Shown: positions 8,910 through 18,082, counted from the stretch's first letter. The stretch is DNA of 64,000 nt from Clostridium ragsdalei P11 (GCF_001675165.1 NZ_LROS01000015.1:1-64000), one strand, 5' to 3'. Program-made: numbers and translations. The notes: a model not told the origin generated them from the sequence alone.

Positions 8910-10445
8910 CTATACACCCTCCTTTTCTTCTTCATAAACACCAAATGCGGCACTCATCAAGTTATTCTGATTTATATCCGCTTTATTAAATATATGATTT
9001 ATTCTTCCCTGAAACATGGTAACTGCTCTATCTGAAAGTTCAATAATCTCTTCCATATCTGATGATATGAGTAAGAAAGAAAAACCTTTCTCTTTTAATT
9101 TATTCATAATTGAATATACATCACCACGGGCTGAAGCATCAATTCCACGAGTAGGTTCATCTAATATAATCAGCTTTGGATGTGTTAAAAGTGTTCTAGC
9201 AATTACAACCTTCTGCTGGTTTCCGCCTGAAAGACTGCCAAGTAACTGATCCTGTCCAGTTACTTTAATGCGAAAATCACTTATAGACTTATCAGTTAAC
9301 TCTCTTTCTTTCTTAGAATTTATAAAAAACTTAGAAAGATGATTTAAACATCCACATGTAGTATTCATCCTTATATCACCAATCTTAAAAATTCCATCTT
9401 GTCGTCTATCTTCTGGAATATAACTTATGCCCTTTTCCATCACTTGAGCAGTTGACATTCCAGTAATATCTGTACCTTCAAGATAAACCTTTCCACCAAG
9501 TACCACATCTTTACCAAAAATTGTAGTTGCAAGTTCGGTACGTCCAGCACCTACTACACCTGCCAAGCCTAAAATTTCACCAGGATACACATCAAAAGTC
9601 ACGTCCTTAAATCCATATCCACTAAAGTTCTTTAAGCTGAATATTGGTTTCAGATTTTTATAATCTGGTACCGTACTATTAAAATTAAGTTCTTTCTTTT
9701 CTATATCTGTGGGAAGTAATCCTTGTACAAGCATCTCTCGAGTAAAATCTTTAACTTCCCCATTAAGTGTTATAATCCCATCTCTCATAATTGCAACATG
9801 AGTAGCTATAGTAAATACCTCAGCAAGTCTATGAGTAATATAGATAATACCGATGTTTTTCTTTTTAAGATCTTCAATAATTTTAAAAAGGGATTCTACT
9901 TCATCAAAAGTTAATGCGCTAGTAGGCTCGTCCAAAATTAATAATTTTGCATTTCTTAATAACCCACGAAGAAGTTCTACCAATTGCTGTTCAGCAATAG
10001 ATAAAGTCATAGCTTTTCTGTTTAAATCCAAATGCCAACCAATCTGTTTCAATAAATTTCTAAGGTGTTTGTCTAACTCTTTAGAGCTCTCATTAAATCC
10101 AATTAGTATATTTTCTTCCACACTCATATTTGGAAAAAGCATAGGTTCCTGTGGTACAAGATACATACCAAGTTTCATTGCATCTAAAGGTTTAGAATTC
10201 AAAACCTTTTTGCCACCTACATAAATATCGCCAATATCCTGCTGATAGATGCACATAATAATTTTCATTAAAGTACTCTTGCCTGCACCATTACCTCCAA
10301 TCAATGCTAATACTTCACCTGCACTGACATCTAGATTAATACCTTTTAAAACTTTATTTTTTGCAAATGACTTATGAATATTTCGCACAGAAAGGAGCGT
10401 ATTATCAGTATTTATTTCTGAATTTTTTGAAATATTTTCTTCCAT
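8910..10445 (-). CDS. lsrA: LsrA-like AI-2 ABC importer ATPase
   Basis: The duplicated ATPase of a sugar-type importer, 511 aa from the ATG at 10445. I chose this over the in-frame ATG at 10460 because GGAGG lies 8 bases upstream of the former and nothing useful precedes the latter. The N-terminal domain has Walker A GGNGAGKST and Walker B LLILDEPTSAL. The C-terminal domain has the degenerate Walker A GVVGAGRTE typical of this class, signature LSGGNQQK and LIILDEPTRGID. It is the first gene of the leftward lsr operon, with a strong promoter at 10513-10541. Confidence 0.92.
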   Translation of the reverse strand: MEENISKNSEINTDNTLLSVRNIHKSFAKNKVLKGINLDVSAGEVLALIGGNGAGKSTLMKIIMCIYQQDIGDIYVGGKKVLNSKPLDAMKLGMYLVPQEPMLFPNMSVEENILIGFNESSKELDKHLRNLLKQIGWHLDLNRKAMTLSIAEQQLVELLRGLLRNAKLLILDEPTSALTFDEVESLFKIIEDLKKKNIGIIYITHRLAEVFTIATHVAIMRDGIITLNGEVKDFTREMLVQGLLPTDIEKKELNFNSTVPDYKNLKPIFSLKNFSGYGFKDVTFDVYPGEILGLAGVVGAGRTELATTIFGKDVVLGGKVYLEGTDITGMSTAQVMEKGISYIPEDRRQDGIFKIGDIRMNTTCGCLNHLSKFFINSKKERELTDKSISDFRIKVTGQDQLLGSLSGGNQQKVVIARTLLTHPKLIILDEPTRGIDASARGDVYSIMNKLKEKGFSFLLISSDMEEIIELSDRAVTMFQGRINHIFNKADINQNNLMSAAFGVYEEEKEGV

Positions 10446-10512
10446 ACTCCTAGCCTCCATAATTAAATTCCTAACATTTGTTACATGCAGATTAATTTTG
10501 TTTGTTTACAAA

Positions 10513-10541
10513 ATCATAAAACATTTTGAAAACTTTGTCAA
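10513..10541 (-). promoter_or_regulatory. sigma-A promoter of lsrACDBF
   Basis: On the minus strand a perfect TTGACA (10541-10536) is followed after exactly 17 bases by TATGAT (10518-10513). It is about 70 bases upstream of the lsrA start. A strong core promoter like this needs a repressor to be regulated, consistent with LsrR control. Confidence 0.8.
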
Positions 10542-10550
10542 CCGTTTACA
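10536..10550. promoter_or_regulatory. candidate operator over the lsrA -35 box
   Basis: The minus strand reads TGTAAACGGTTGACA, a 7-1-7 dyad with one mismatch that includes the -35 box. A second TTGTAAAC occurs 40 bases downstream (10504-10511), just past the -10 box. Two sites on the same helix face around a promoter suit a SorC-type repressor such as LsrR; CcpA (cre-like) binding is an alternative, because TGTAA/TTACA half sites are used by clostridial CcpA. Confidence 0.4.
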
Positions 10551-10717
10551 ATAAAGTTGCTTGTTTTATTATCAGAATTTTATATAAATTTTACTTTTAT
10601 ACACAAATTATTTTATTGATAAAGTATTTATACTAGCCATATTATAAGGTAGTACAATTATTATATTACACAAATTTATTTGAAAATAATAAATTTCTTT
10701 TACAACAAGTTTCCATG

Positions 10718-10746
10718 TTGACATTAAAAAATCATGTTGTTATACT
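10718..10746 (+). promoter_or_regulatory. sigma-A promoter, probably for lsrR
   Basis: TTGACA (10718-10723), a 17-base spacer and TATACT (10741-10746) form a near-consensus promoter pointing at lsrR. The start codon lies 240 bases further on, so the transcript would have an unusually long leader. The heptamer CATGTTG is repeated at 10714-10720 and 10733-10739 across this promoter. Confidence 0.65.
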
Positions 10747-10923
10747 ATTTATAAAGTTATCATTTGTTTTTCATCAAAACAAAAGATAGTAAGTCTTTGG
10801 AGTAGTCTTCCACTAAATTTAAGTAATTGAAGATTAATATTAAATTTTGTATGCTCTTCTATTGAAAATTGAAATAGGAATTACTACTTTCAAACGTAAA
10901 GATATTATTTTTAGCCATAATCT

Positions 10924-10949
10924 AATACTAAGTCATAGTATTTTATAAT
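10924..10949 (+). promoter_or_regulatory. dyad and second -10 box near lsrR
   Basis: The perfect dyad AATACTA-N5-TAGTATT (10924-10942) sits directly upstream of TATAAT (10944-10949), 37 bases before the lsrR start. No good -35 box is visible. This could be an autoregulatory site or an activator-dependent promoter. Confidence 0.35.
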
Positions 10950-10985
10950 CACATAAAATTAATATAGAAAGCGAGAGAAAAACAA

Positions 10986-11927
10986 ATGGATAATGAAGAA
11001 GCACTTATGATTAAAGTATCATGGTATTACTATTTTGATAATATGACCCAGCAGCGTATCTCAGAACTTCTTGGTATCTCACGTATGCGTGTAGTAAAAC
11101 TGTTAGATAGGGCACGTAATACTGGAATTATTCAATTTAAGCTGCGTGATGACCCAGCAAGTCGCTTGCATATAGAAAAGAAATTATCCCAAGTGTATAA
11201 TCTTAAAGATACTTTTATTGTACCTTCACCACCAAAAGAAGTTTCTATTAATGAAAATATTGCGCGAGCCGCTGCCATGTATATAAATAACCGCCTAGGT
11301 AATAACAACTTCATTAATATGGGATATGGCGATACTCAAAGTCGCATCTTGAATAATCTAGCAACCATGGCCGAACGTCCCCTCTCTGTAGTATCAATGA
11401 CAGGTGGTGTTAGTTATTATTTACCTAATAATATGTCTACAATCTTTAATGCTAAACTTTATTTGATTCCATCACCACTTCTAGTGTCTTCTAAAGAAGT
11501 AGTAGAAGCCCTACAAAATGAGGGATCTATTAATGAAATTTCACGTATGTTACAACTTTCTTGTATGTCTGTTGTAGGAATTGGTTCTATTAGCAATAAT
11601 GCTACTATTGTAAAAAGTGGGATTCTAACTAAAAGCGATTTTCTATACTTAAAAATGAAAGGTGCTGTCGGGGACATATTGTGTCATTTTATTGATAAAG
11701 ATGGAAAATTAGTAGAAACATATATAGAAGAACGTTTAATTACAACCCCGCTTTCTACACTTCTCAAACTTAATAACGTAATTGGAGTTGCAGCAGGTGA
11801 TGATAAAGTGTGCGCAATTAAAGCTGTCTTAAATGGTGGCTACATTGATATTCTAATTACAGATGAATCTACTGCATTGCAGCTATTAGATACTAATGAA
11901 AGTATTTCACAAAATCCGGAAAACTAA
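10986..11927 (+). CDS. lsrR: LsrR-type SorC-family regulator
   Basis: The 313-aa protein has an N-terminal helix-turn-helix (about 10-55, with TQQRISELLGISRMRVVKLL) and a SorC-type sugar-phosphate binding domain (about 60-305, with GYGDTQSRIL and VGIGSI). In the lsr paradigm the regulator represses lsr transcription until phospho-AI-2 binds. It is divergent from lsrA and upstream of lsrK, so it probably controls both sides of the 0.5-kb intergenic region. The ribosome site (GCGAGAG) is weak, which suits low-level repressor synthesis. Confidence 0.88.
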   Translation: MDNEEALMIKVSWYYYFDNMTQQRISELLGISRMRVVKLLDRARNTGIIQFKLRDDPASRLHIEKKLSQVYNLKDTFIVPSPPKEVSINENIARAAAMYINNRLGNNNFINMGYGDTQSRILNNLATMAERPLSVVSMTGGVSYYLPNNMSTIFNAKLYLIPSPLLVSSKEVVEALQNEGSINEISRMLQLSCMSVVGIGSISNNATIVKSGILTKSDFLYLKMKGAVGDILCHFIDKDGKLVETYIEERLITTPLSTLLKLNNVIGVAAGDDKVCAIKAVLNGGYIDILITDESTALQLLDTNESISQNPEN

Positions 11928-12123
11928 TTTTTATTTTAAATTTATTCAAGATATTACTAAAATCAGTTGTACTCATTAATACCAATTTCTAAACATTATT
12001 CAATATATGCATTTATTAATATAAATCAATAATTACTCACTGTTCACATGCAGCCTGATTCTATTATGTGGCAGTTGAGGAAAATATATAAGTTTAGTAA
12101 ATTATTATAAGGAGGTCTTACTG

Positions 12124-13686
12124 ATGCAAAAATATTTAATGGCTGTTGATGCTGGCACTGGAAGCGTTCGTGCCATTTTGTTTGATTTGGAAGGTAATCA
12201 GATTGGCTGTGTTCAGCAGGAATGGATTCACAATGAGGATCCTAAATGGCCTGGCAGCATGAATTTCGATTGGAATCATAACTGGAAACTAGCATGTGAC
12301 TGTATTCATGGAGTAATAGACCAAACAAAAATTAATTCAAAAGAAATTGCAGCTGTATCTACTACCTGTATGCGTGAAGGAATTGTACTATATGATAAAT
12401 TTGGAAAAGAAATATGGGCTTGTGCTAATGTTGATGCTCGTTCTAATGACGAAGTTGGTGAACTCATACGCATGAACCCAGAATTAGAAAAAGAAGTATA
12501 TATGGAATCTGGACAAACCTATGCTCTTGGTGCACTGCCACGTATTCTATGGGTAAAAAACAAGATGCCTGAAATATATAAAAAAATTGCACATATAGGT
12601 ATGTTTAATGACTGGCTAATTTTTAAAATGACAGGCAAATTAGCTGTTGAACCAAGTAATGGATCTACAACTGGCATCTTCGATCTAAAAAAAAGAGCTT
12701 GGGATTCTTCTATCGCTGGCAAATGCGGCCTAAAGGATACTATCTTTCCTGATGTTGTGGAATGTGGTTCCATAATAGGTAAAGTTAATACAAAAGGTGC
12801 CAAAGACACTGGTCTTGCTGAAGGTACTACCGTTGTAGTAGGTGGTGGTGATGCACAGCTTGGTTGCATAGGTGTAGGTGTGGTTAAATCAAAGGAAGCC
12901 GCCATATTTGGGGGGAGCTTCTGGCAATATGAATTTAATACAGATGCTGTAAAAACTGATTCAAACTGCCGTGTTCGTGTTAATTGTCACGCAGTACCTG
13001 ATGTTTGGCAGTACGAAGCTCTAGCTTTCAAACCTGGTTTAGTAATGCGTTGGTTTAGAGACGGATTCTGTCAACTTGAAAAACAGGAAGCTGAAAAAAC
13101 AGGTAAAGATCCTTATTATATAATGGATCAAAAAGCCGCTGAGATTCCAGCTGGGAGCTACGGAATGATGTGCGCATTTTCTGATGTCATGAACTTTATT
13201 TCTTGGAAACATGCTTCTCCTACTTTCACAAACTTTCAACTTGATTCTGAAAAATTTAATCGCTACACTTTTTATCATGCTATTCTAGAAAATACAGCTA
13301 TGGTTACTAAAGGCCATCTTGACTTAGTACGAGAAGTTACTGGCAATATGCCAGAAAGCATTGTCTTTGCAGGAGGTGCTTCAAAGAGCCCATTATGGTG
13401 CCAGATCTTATCTGATGTTCTTGGCCTACCAGTTCGTGTTCCAGTAGTAAAAGAAGCAACTGGCCTTGGCGCTGCTATTCTGGCAGGTTATGGAGCAGGA
13501 ATTTATAGCAATATCTCAGAGACAGCAAGAAAACTTGTACATTGGGATAAGACCTATGAACCATCTATAAAAAATCATTTTCTTTACGAAAACCTTTACA
13601 AAAAATGGCGTAAGGTGTATGCTGCACAATTAGAGCTTTGTAACCAGAAGCTTACAAATAATATGTGGATCGCACCAGGTCTATAG
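12124..13686 (+). CDS. lsrK: LsrK autoinducer-2 kinase
   Basis: The 520-aa FGGY-family carbohydrate kinase phosphorylates internalised AI-2 (DPD). This traps it in the cytoplasm and makes the inducer of LsrR. The phosphate-1 loop DAGTGSVRAILFD is at residues 8-20, the phosphate-2 loop GGGDAQLG near 240 and the adenosine motif FAGGASKSPLW near 420. Length and order agree with E. coli LsrK (about 530 aa). ATG follows AAGGAGG with ideal spacing. It lies 196 bases after lsrR and 48 bases before the cupin gene, probably as one transcript. Confidence 0.92.
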   Translation: MQKYLMAVDAGTGSVRAILFDLEGNQIGCVQQEWIHNEDPKWPGSMNFDWNHNWKLACDCIHGVIDQTKINSKEIAAVSTTCMREGIVLYDKFGKEIWACANVDARSNDEVGELIRMNPELEKEVYMESGQTYALGALPRILWVKNKMPEIYKKIAHIGMFNDWLIFKMTGKLAVEPSNGSTTGIFDLKKRAWDSSIAGKCGLKDTIFPDVVECGSIIGKVNTKGAKDTGLAEGTTVVVGGGDAQLGCIGVGVVKSKEAAIFGGSFWQYEFNTDAVKTDSNCRVRVNCHAVPDVWQYEALAFKPGLVMRWFRDGFCQLEKQEAEKTGKDPYYIMDQKAAEIPAGSYGMMCAFSDVMNFISWKHASPTFTNFQLDSEKFNRYTFYHAILENTAMVTKGHLDLVREVTGNMPESIVFAGGASKSPLWCQILSDVLGLPVRVPVVKEATGLGAAILAGYGAGIYSNISETARKLVHWDKTYEPSIKNHFLYENLYKKWRKVYAAQLELCNQKLTNNMWIAPGL

Positions 13687-13734
13687 TACCTATAAAATTA
13701 AAAAGATTTTAACAAACAAGGAGGAATTTTGATT

Positions 13735-14085
13735 ATGTATATTATTGACGAAAAAGAAAAAGAATATCGTTTTGGTGATCATGGTCCCAAATACTTGATG
13801 AAAGGTCCAAGAATGAACTTTGCTCTAGTTCAGTTTCAACCAGGACAAGATTTTAAAGCTCACTTCCATAATGTTATGGAAGAAAATTTCTACATCATTG
13901 ATGGTGAAATTGATATTGTGGTAGATGGAAAAGTAAATCACCTAACAAAAGGTCAGTTTATCCATATTGAACCAGGAGAGGTTCATTATTGTGTGAACAA
14001 TTCTAACTCTGCAATCAAGATGGTATCCACACTTGCTCCTTACCAAGAGGTTGATAAAGTTGAAGTTGACGATTACAAATATTGA
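13735..14085 (+). CDS. small cupin protein in lsr locus, possible LsrG substitute
   Basis: A 116-aa single-domain cupin from the ATG at 13735 (a TTG at 13729 is also possible; GGAGG ends at 13724). Both cupin motifs are complete: G37-x5-H43-x-H45-x4-E50-x6-G57 and G73...P80-G81-x2-H84, so a metal site is expected. It follows lsrK closely. The locus has LsrF but no ABM-type LsrG, the isomerase that makes the LsrF substrate. I infer that this cupin may perform that isomerisation or another step of phospho-AI-2 breakdown; small cupins include sugar isomerases. The function is not proven by sequence. Confidence 0.8.
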   Translation: MYIIDEKEKEYRFGDHGPKYLMKGPRMNFALVQFQPGQDFKAHFHNVMEENFYIIDGEIDIVVDGKVNHLTKGQFIHIEPGEVHYCVNNSNSAIKMVSTLAPYQEVDKVEVDDYKY

Positions 14086-14170
14086 TGTAGTTTAAAAACT
14101 TATTTTAACAAAAAACTATATAGGAAGATATAGATAGATTTGTGTAAAATAGATTGGATTTAGTTTTGTA

Positions 14171-14415
14171 GGGCTGTCACACTAAAAATAAATTCTACAA
14201 CATATTATATTAGCAAGTGAATTATCAAGTGATTCTTAGGTTCAGGTGGAGTTTGCCTATAAGGAATACCTTTTCATCTGAACCTTAGAAGAACTTATCC
14301 AGGTGCGTAACAGTGCTTATCCCCCACTTTCGCTATGTGCGATAGTGGTGGTTAGCAATGGTAGCAATCGGATAAAACAATATGTTGTATGTAAATTTCT
14401 TAGTGCAACAGTCCC
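14171..14415. mobile_element. 245-bp TIR element enclosing repeat copy B
   Basis: Imperfect inverted repeats of about 38 bases bound this segment: GGGCTGTCACACTAAAAAT at 14171-14189 and, on the other strand, GGGACTGTTGCACTAAGAAA from 14415, both running on to ACAACATATT. The dinucleotide TA lies close to both ends. There is no protein frame. It looks like a miniature inverted-repeat element (end type similar to IS1182-like elements, inference) into which repeat copy B has inserted, or one that carries it. This explains the whole 350-base gap between the cupin gene and the GH18 gene. Confidence 0.6.
14224..14377 (-). repeat. dispersed structured repeat, copy B
   Basis: This is the second copy of the repeat also found at 2090-2240 and 59690-59840, here on the minus strand. 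Its first hairpin is CCACT/AGTGG with an inner TCGC/GCGA, and its second pairs GGTTCAGATG with CACCTGAACC. It ends TAAGAATCACTTGAT like copy A. It occupies the centre of the TIR element. Confidence 0.7.
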
Positions 14416-14435
14416 CTATTTATTTGCAGATTTAA

Positions 14436-16340
14436 TTAGTATCTGTTAAATTTATTACTAATAGTTTCCCAGTAATCAGAATTTTCCAATCCCAATCTCC
14501 ATATAGAAATTCCACCTAAATCATAATTATTTACAATATCAAGTTTATATGAGATGCTTGTACTATTTTCAAAATATACAGTGTGGTATATACCTGAACT
14601 ATCAGTATAATTGAAGTATGGACTTTTAGCTGCAGAATCCCATTTAACCTGGGCACCCTTTTGTGAAGCTATATTATATGCTTGGCTTATGCCATAAGAT
14701 TTTGCTTTTGCTCCATTTGATGGCCAATCATAAGCATAGGCTGCTAATCCCAATAGTATTTTATCTCTAGGAATAACTGTAATTGCATAATTTATTACAT
14801 TTTGCACCCATCCTATAGATGCTATGGCACCAGGTGCTCCGCCAGACCAATGTTCATCATAAGTCATCAATACAATCTTATCTGAAACCTTTGCAAGTGC
14901 AGCATAATCATAAGCTCCAATCCAGCTCTGCCACATACTATCACTTGTTTTAGCAGGAACTGCTATTGTCACTTCAAATCCTTGTGGATTCAGCGTATTA
15001 TATAGTTCGCCCATAAATGTCGTAAAATAACTTCTATCATAATAGTAAACATTCTCTATATCAATATTTACACCTTTATAATTGTTTGCTTTTAAACTTT
15101 GTAATATATTATTTATAAGTTTTTGCCTATTTGTTGAATTTTCCAGTACAACTTTTGCTATATCTCCATTAAAACTATTTGATACCATGGCATATGTCTT
15201 AATTTTGTTATCATTTGCATAGCTTACCTGATTATATGGTACTGAACCTTTTATATTACCTGTGCTATCCATAATATAAGTATCTGTAGCAATTGAATCA
15301 ATTGCCTGTGAATGATTTATTATAGAATTATAAGATGAACTATCTCCTATATAATAATAAGTAGTATACCCTAGTACAGTTTTACTTGGATACAAAATAG
15401 ACTGTACTAAAGCATCTGATATAGCAAATGTGCCACCTAATATCTTTAATGAAGATATTGAATCTATCTTTGATCTGATTAAGGACTGTGCCTTAGTATA
15501 ACTTTTACTAACTAAAACAATAGGGGCAAAATCTTTTGCTGCTGCAGCTGAACCACATAAAGCATCTGGAAAATCTCCCCCATATGCTAAATATACATTG
15601 TTAAAATTAAAATCTCCCAAAAATTCATTTATTACATTTAAATTTGTTTCATATCTATCTATTCCACTAAGTCTTTTCATATTAGGTAAATCTTTAACAA
15701 CATTAGCATTTATTACATCAATACCACCAATTACATAACTTTTAGAAATACTATTGTTATTTATAAAATCTTTAACACTATCAGTCAATATTTTAGCTGG
15801 TGTAAGAAGTATTGGCATCTGTTTTGCCGCTGCTATAGAAGCTATAGATAAAGCATCTGGGAAATTTTCTCCTGAAGCTAGTACTACTCCATTACTTGCA
15901 CCTATATTTTCTGCCACCTTAGCACTCGTTTCGTATCTGTCTTGTCCACTTATACGTGTAATTTGAATATTAAGAGCAATTAATTGTTCTTCAATAGTTT
16001 TAGAGACTGCTCCTATACCACCTACTATAAAAACATTTTTAGCTCCTAATCTTTTAATTTCTTCATCTACATTAGAATTTAAATTAGTGCCTTCTGTTAT
16101 TAAAATAGGTGCATTATACTTTTTTGCAAGAGGTGCAGCAGAAATAGCATCTGGAAAATTTTCTCCTGAAACTAACACCACATACTCTGATTTTTGAAAA
16201 TTATTTTGTGAGACATTTACTGAAGTTTCATATCTGTTCATTCCACCAAATCTGATATTGGATGGAGCTGCTGCTGCATCTTGCACTGCAATAAAAAACA
16301 TTATAAATAAAAAACAAAATAAAATATGTATTTTCTTCAA
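14436..16340 (-). CDS. secreted CWB2-repeat GH18 family hydrolase
   Basis: I place the start at the TTG at 16340, 7 bases after a GGGGGG site, giving 634 aa with a clear signal peptide (KKIHILFCFLFIMFFIAV, cut near AAAA-P). Three cell-wall-binding type 2 repeats follow (about 25-310), each with GxxRYET and GENFPDA or GGDFPDA. The C-terminal half is a GH18 barrel of the SleL/YaaH type, with the reduced catalytic motif GVNIDIE, MTYDEHW and a final IWRLGLE. It would bind the clostridial wall polymer and cut peptidoglycan-type beta-1,4 links. Expressed alone, on the side of the TIR element. Role in spore cortex or wall turnover is inference. Confidence 0.88.
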   Translation of the reverse strand: MKKIHILFCFLFIMFFIAVQDAAAAPSNIRFGGMNRYETSVNVSQNNFQKSEYVVLVSGENFPDAISAAPLAKKYNAPILITEGTNLNSNVDEEIKRLGAKNVFIVGGIGAVSKTIEEQLIALNIQITRISGQDRYETSAKVAENIGASNGVVLASGENFPDALSIASIAAAKQMPILLTPAKILTDSVKDFINNNSISKSYVIGGIDVINANVVKDLPNMKRLSGIDRYETNLNVINEFLGDFNFNNVYLAYGGDFPDALCGSAAAAKDFAPIVLVSKSYTKAQSLIRSKIDSISSLKILGGTFAISDALVQSILYPSKTVLGYTTYYYIGDSSSYNSIINHSQAIDSIATDTYIMDSTGNIKGSVPYNQVSYANDNKIKTYAMVSNSFNGDIAKVVLENSTNRQKLINNILQSLKANNYKGVNIDIENVYYYDRSYFTTFMGELYNTLNPQGFEVTIAVPAKTSDSMWQSWIGAYDYAALAKVSDKIVLMTYDEHWSGGAPGAIASIGWVQNVINYAITVIPRDKILLGLAAYAYDWPSNGAKAKSYGISQAYNIASQKGAQVKWDSAAKSPYFNYTDSSGIYHTVYFENSTSISYKLDIVNNYDLGGISIWRLGLENSDYWETISNKFNRY

Positions 16341-16499
16341 TTTATGTCCCCCCAATATCAATTAAATATCAATTAAGTTATCGAACACAATATGCATAAT
16401 TTGAAGAAGTATGTTCATTCCTGCACGTCATATTAATGGAATTTTATACTGTGTATTCCACTTAATAAACGGGGGTATGTAGATTATTATTACTTTTTC

Positions 16500-17234
16500 C
16501 TAACCTATCTCCTCTAAAAATGAATTTTTTAAAATATAAGAATGGGTAAGTAAAGATTTTTCTATTACTGTTTTATTTATAAACTCTCCTTTATTCATAT
16601 AATCATAAGCATCATATATGCAAAGTATAGATGCTTTAGTATTGTATACACCTTTAGTTAAGTTTGTTTCAAAAGCTAAAAAATCATTTTCAGAAGTGCT
16701 TTTAATAGCATAAGAAGGTTGTCCAATCCATCTAATACCGCTATATTTTTTAACTTCATTACTTAAAAGTGCTTTATTAATTTGATGTTTTAATTCAATT
16801 AAGCCACCATATTTATTGCCTTTAATTAGTTCTTCTACACTATTAAACTTAATATGTTCAACAGGAACTTTATTAACTTTCAAAAAAGCTAATAATCCAT
16901 CGTAAAGACTTTTTTCCATAGAAACATATATAAGTTCATTATTATTGATACCTGCAGTTATATAAAAATACAGACTGGTAAAAAGATGCTGGTATCCATA
17001 ATAATAAAAAGTTGAATGTATGCCAAATACGTTTTTTAAATTTAGTTTAGAAATATATTCTAAACTTTTATTGCAAAATACACACTTGTACACTAATTCA
17101 TCCAAATATTCACTTAGCTTAATAATTTCTTCATCAAGCAATTTATAATCTTTTTCAGCTATTAAGTTATTCAACATAATTCTATATTTTTCTATATCAT
17201 TACGTAAACTGCATGTACTGCATAAAGTTTCCAC
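16500..17234 (-). CDS. Spo0E-like phosphatase domain fused to MEDS domain
   Basis: I use the GTG at 17234 (site AGAGGTGA at 17240-17247) rather than the longer frame from 17285, giving 244 aa. Residues 14-48 match the Spo0E aspartyl-phosphatase fold, with R18...LNNLI (22-25) and the signature SEYLD (41-45); Spo0E proteins remove phosphate from Spo0A and delay sporulation. Residues about 65-235 match the MEDS domain of sensory proteins (GIHSTFYYYGYQHLF, YVSMEKSLYDGL, IRWIGQPSYA). Cys pairs flank the Spo0E part (CSTC, CVFC) and could bind metal. I infer a sporulation-phosphorelay sensor whose MEDS part receives a signal. Confidence 0.82.
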   Translation of the reverse strand: METLCSTCSLRNDIEKYRIMLNNLIAEKDYKLLDEEIIKLSEYLDELVYKCVFCNKSLEYISKLNLKNVFGIHSTFYYYGYQHLFTSLYFYITAGINNNELIYVSMEKSLYDGLLAFLKVNKVPVEHIKFNSVEELIKGNKYGGLIELKHQINKALLSNEVKKYSGIRWIGQPSYAIKSTSENDFLAFETNLTKGVYNTKASILCIYDAYDYMNKGEFINKTVIEKSLLTHSYILKNSFLEEIG

Positions 17235-17536
17235 AACGTCACCTCTATTACAATTTTTATTAAATAATATAAAATTATACCACAATTTTCATATATTTGC
17301 ATAACATTGTGAATATTTTTATGCTTAATTTCTACATGGAATAAATCTGATGTTTCCACTAAACCATGCAAAATCATATGTAATAATATCTTGTTTGTGC
17401 AATTATAATATAATTTACATATCTCTTTTTTGAAATGATCATAATGTTTTGAAAATGCATAGTATATATAAACAGAGTTCTTGGCATCAAATAATCGGAT
17501 AAACAGATTTTTTAAATAGGAGTGAAGAAATATAAA

Positions 17537-18034
17537 ATGAAAAAATTTCAACCTTTCCATGGTGTGGTTACCATGATTAATGACTTTTTCATAAATAATC
17601 GTGAAGAAAGCGCAGGATGTTATAAATTAATATCTGTAGAAAACAGGCTGGGTGATCTGGTAAACTTTATTGTAGGGCCATCCACTTATTTTGTAGATCA
17701 TGTAACAGTGTCAGTTGGAGATACAATAACTGGCTTTTATAATACGAATGCAGCTGTTCCTCTTATTTTTCCACCACAATTTAGGGCAATTGTTATAGCA
17801 AAAGATGTTGAATACCAAAATGTAAAGGTAGACTATTTCAATAGTAAATTAGTGAGCAGTGACAATATGTTAAAATTAAACATTGGGCCAGATACTGAAA
17901 TAGTTCTGGAAAATGATCAAACTTTTACTGGAAATCCTGCAAATCGTAATCTAATCGTAATCTATGGAGCTTCTACAAAGAGTATACCAGCTCAAACAAC
18001 GCCTTATAAAGTTGTTGTTATTTGTCAAATTTAA
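17537..18034 (+). CDS. hypothetical protein, beta-rich
   Basis: The ATG at 17537 gives 165 aa; a GTG at 17522 overlaps the only AGGAG site, leaving a long gap to the ATG, so the start is uncertain. The protein is beta-rich with no membrane segment or signal peptide, and includes ITGFYNTNAAVPLIFPPQFRA-type hydrophobic strands and a C-terminal KVVVICQI. I do not recognise the family. It stands among spore- and envelope-type genes and ends at a good terminator. Confidence 0.7.
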   Translation: MKKFQPFHGVVTMINDFFINNREESAGCYKLISVENRLGDLVNFIVGPSTYFVDHVTVSVGDTITGFYNTNAAVPLIFPPQFRAIVIAKDVEYQNVKVDYFNSKLVSSDNMLKLNIGPDTEIVLENDQTFTGNPANRNLIVIYGASTKSIPAQTTPYKVVVICQI

Positions 18035-18040
18035 TATTTA

Positions 18041-18082
18041 ATCAAAAATACTGCAGTTACTTAAAACTACAGTATTTTTGAT
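18041..18082. terminator. bidirectional terminator
   Basis: Arms ATCAAAAATACTGCAGTT (18041-18058) and its near-complement (18065-18082) form a stem with A-rich and T-rich outer ends. It serves the converging genes at 17537 and 18067; the last codons of the latter lie inside the stem. Confidence 0.8.

Noticed and set aside
10536-10550. Canonical CcpA cre site over the lsrA promoter
   Set aside because: The half-sites have one extra central base and a mismatch compared with the canonical cre, so I list it only as an operator candidate.
17192-17560. 122-codon minus-strand frame
   Set aside because: It overlaps the starts of two better genes, is rich in random hydrophobics and has no ribosome site.
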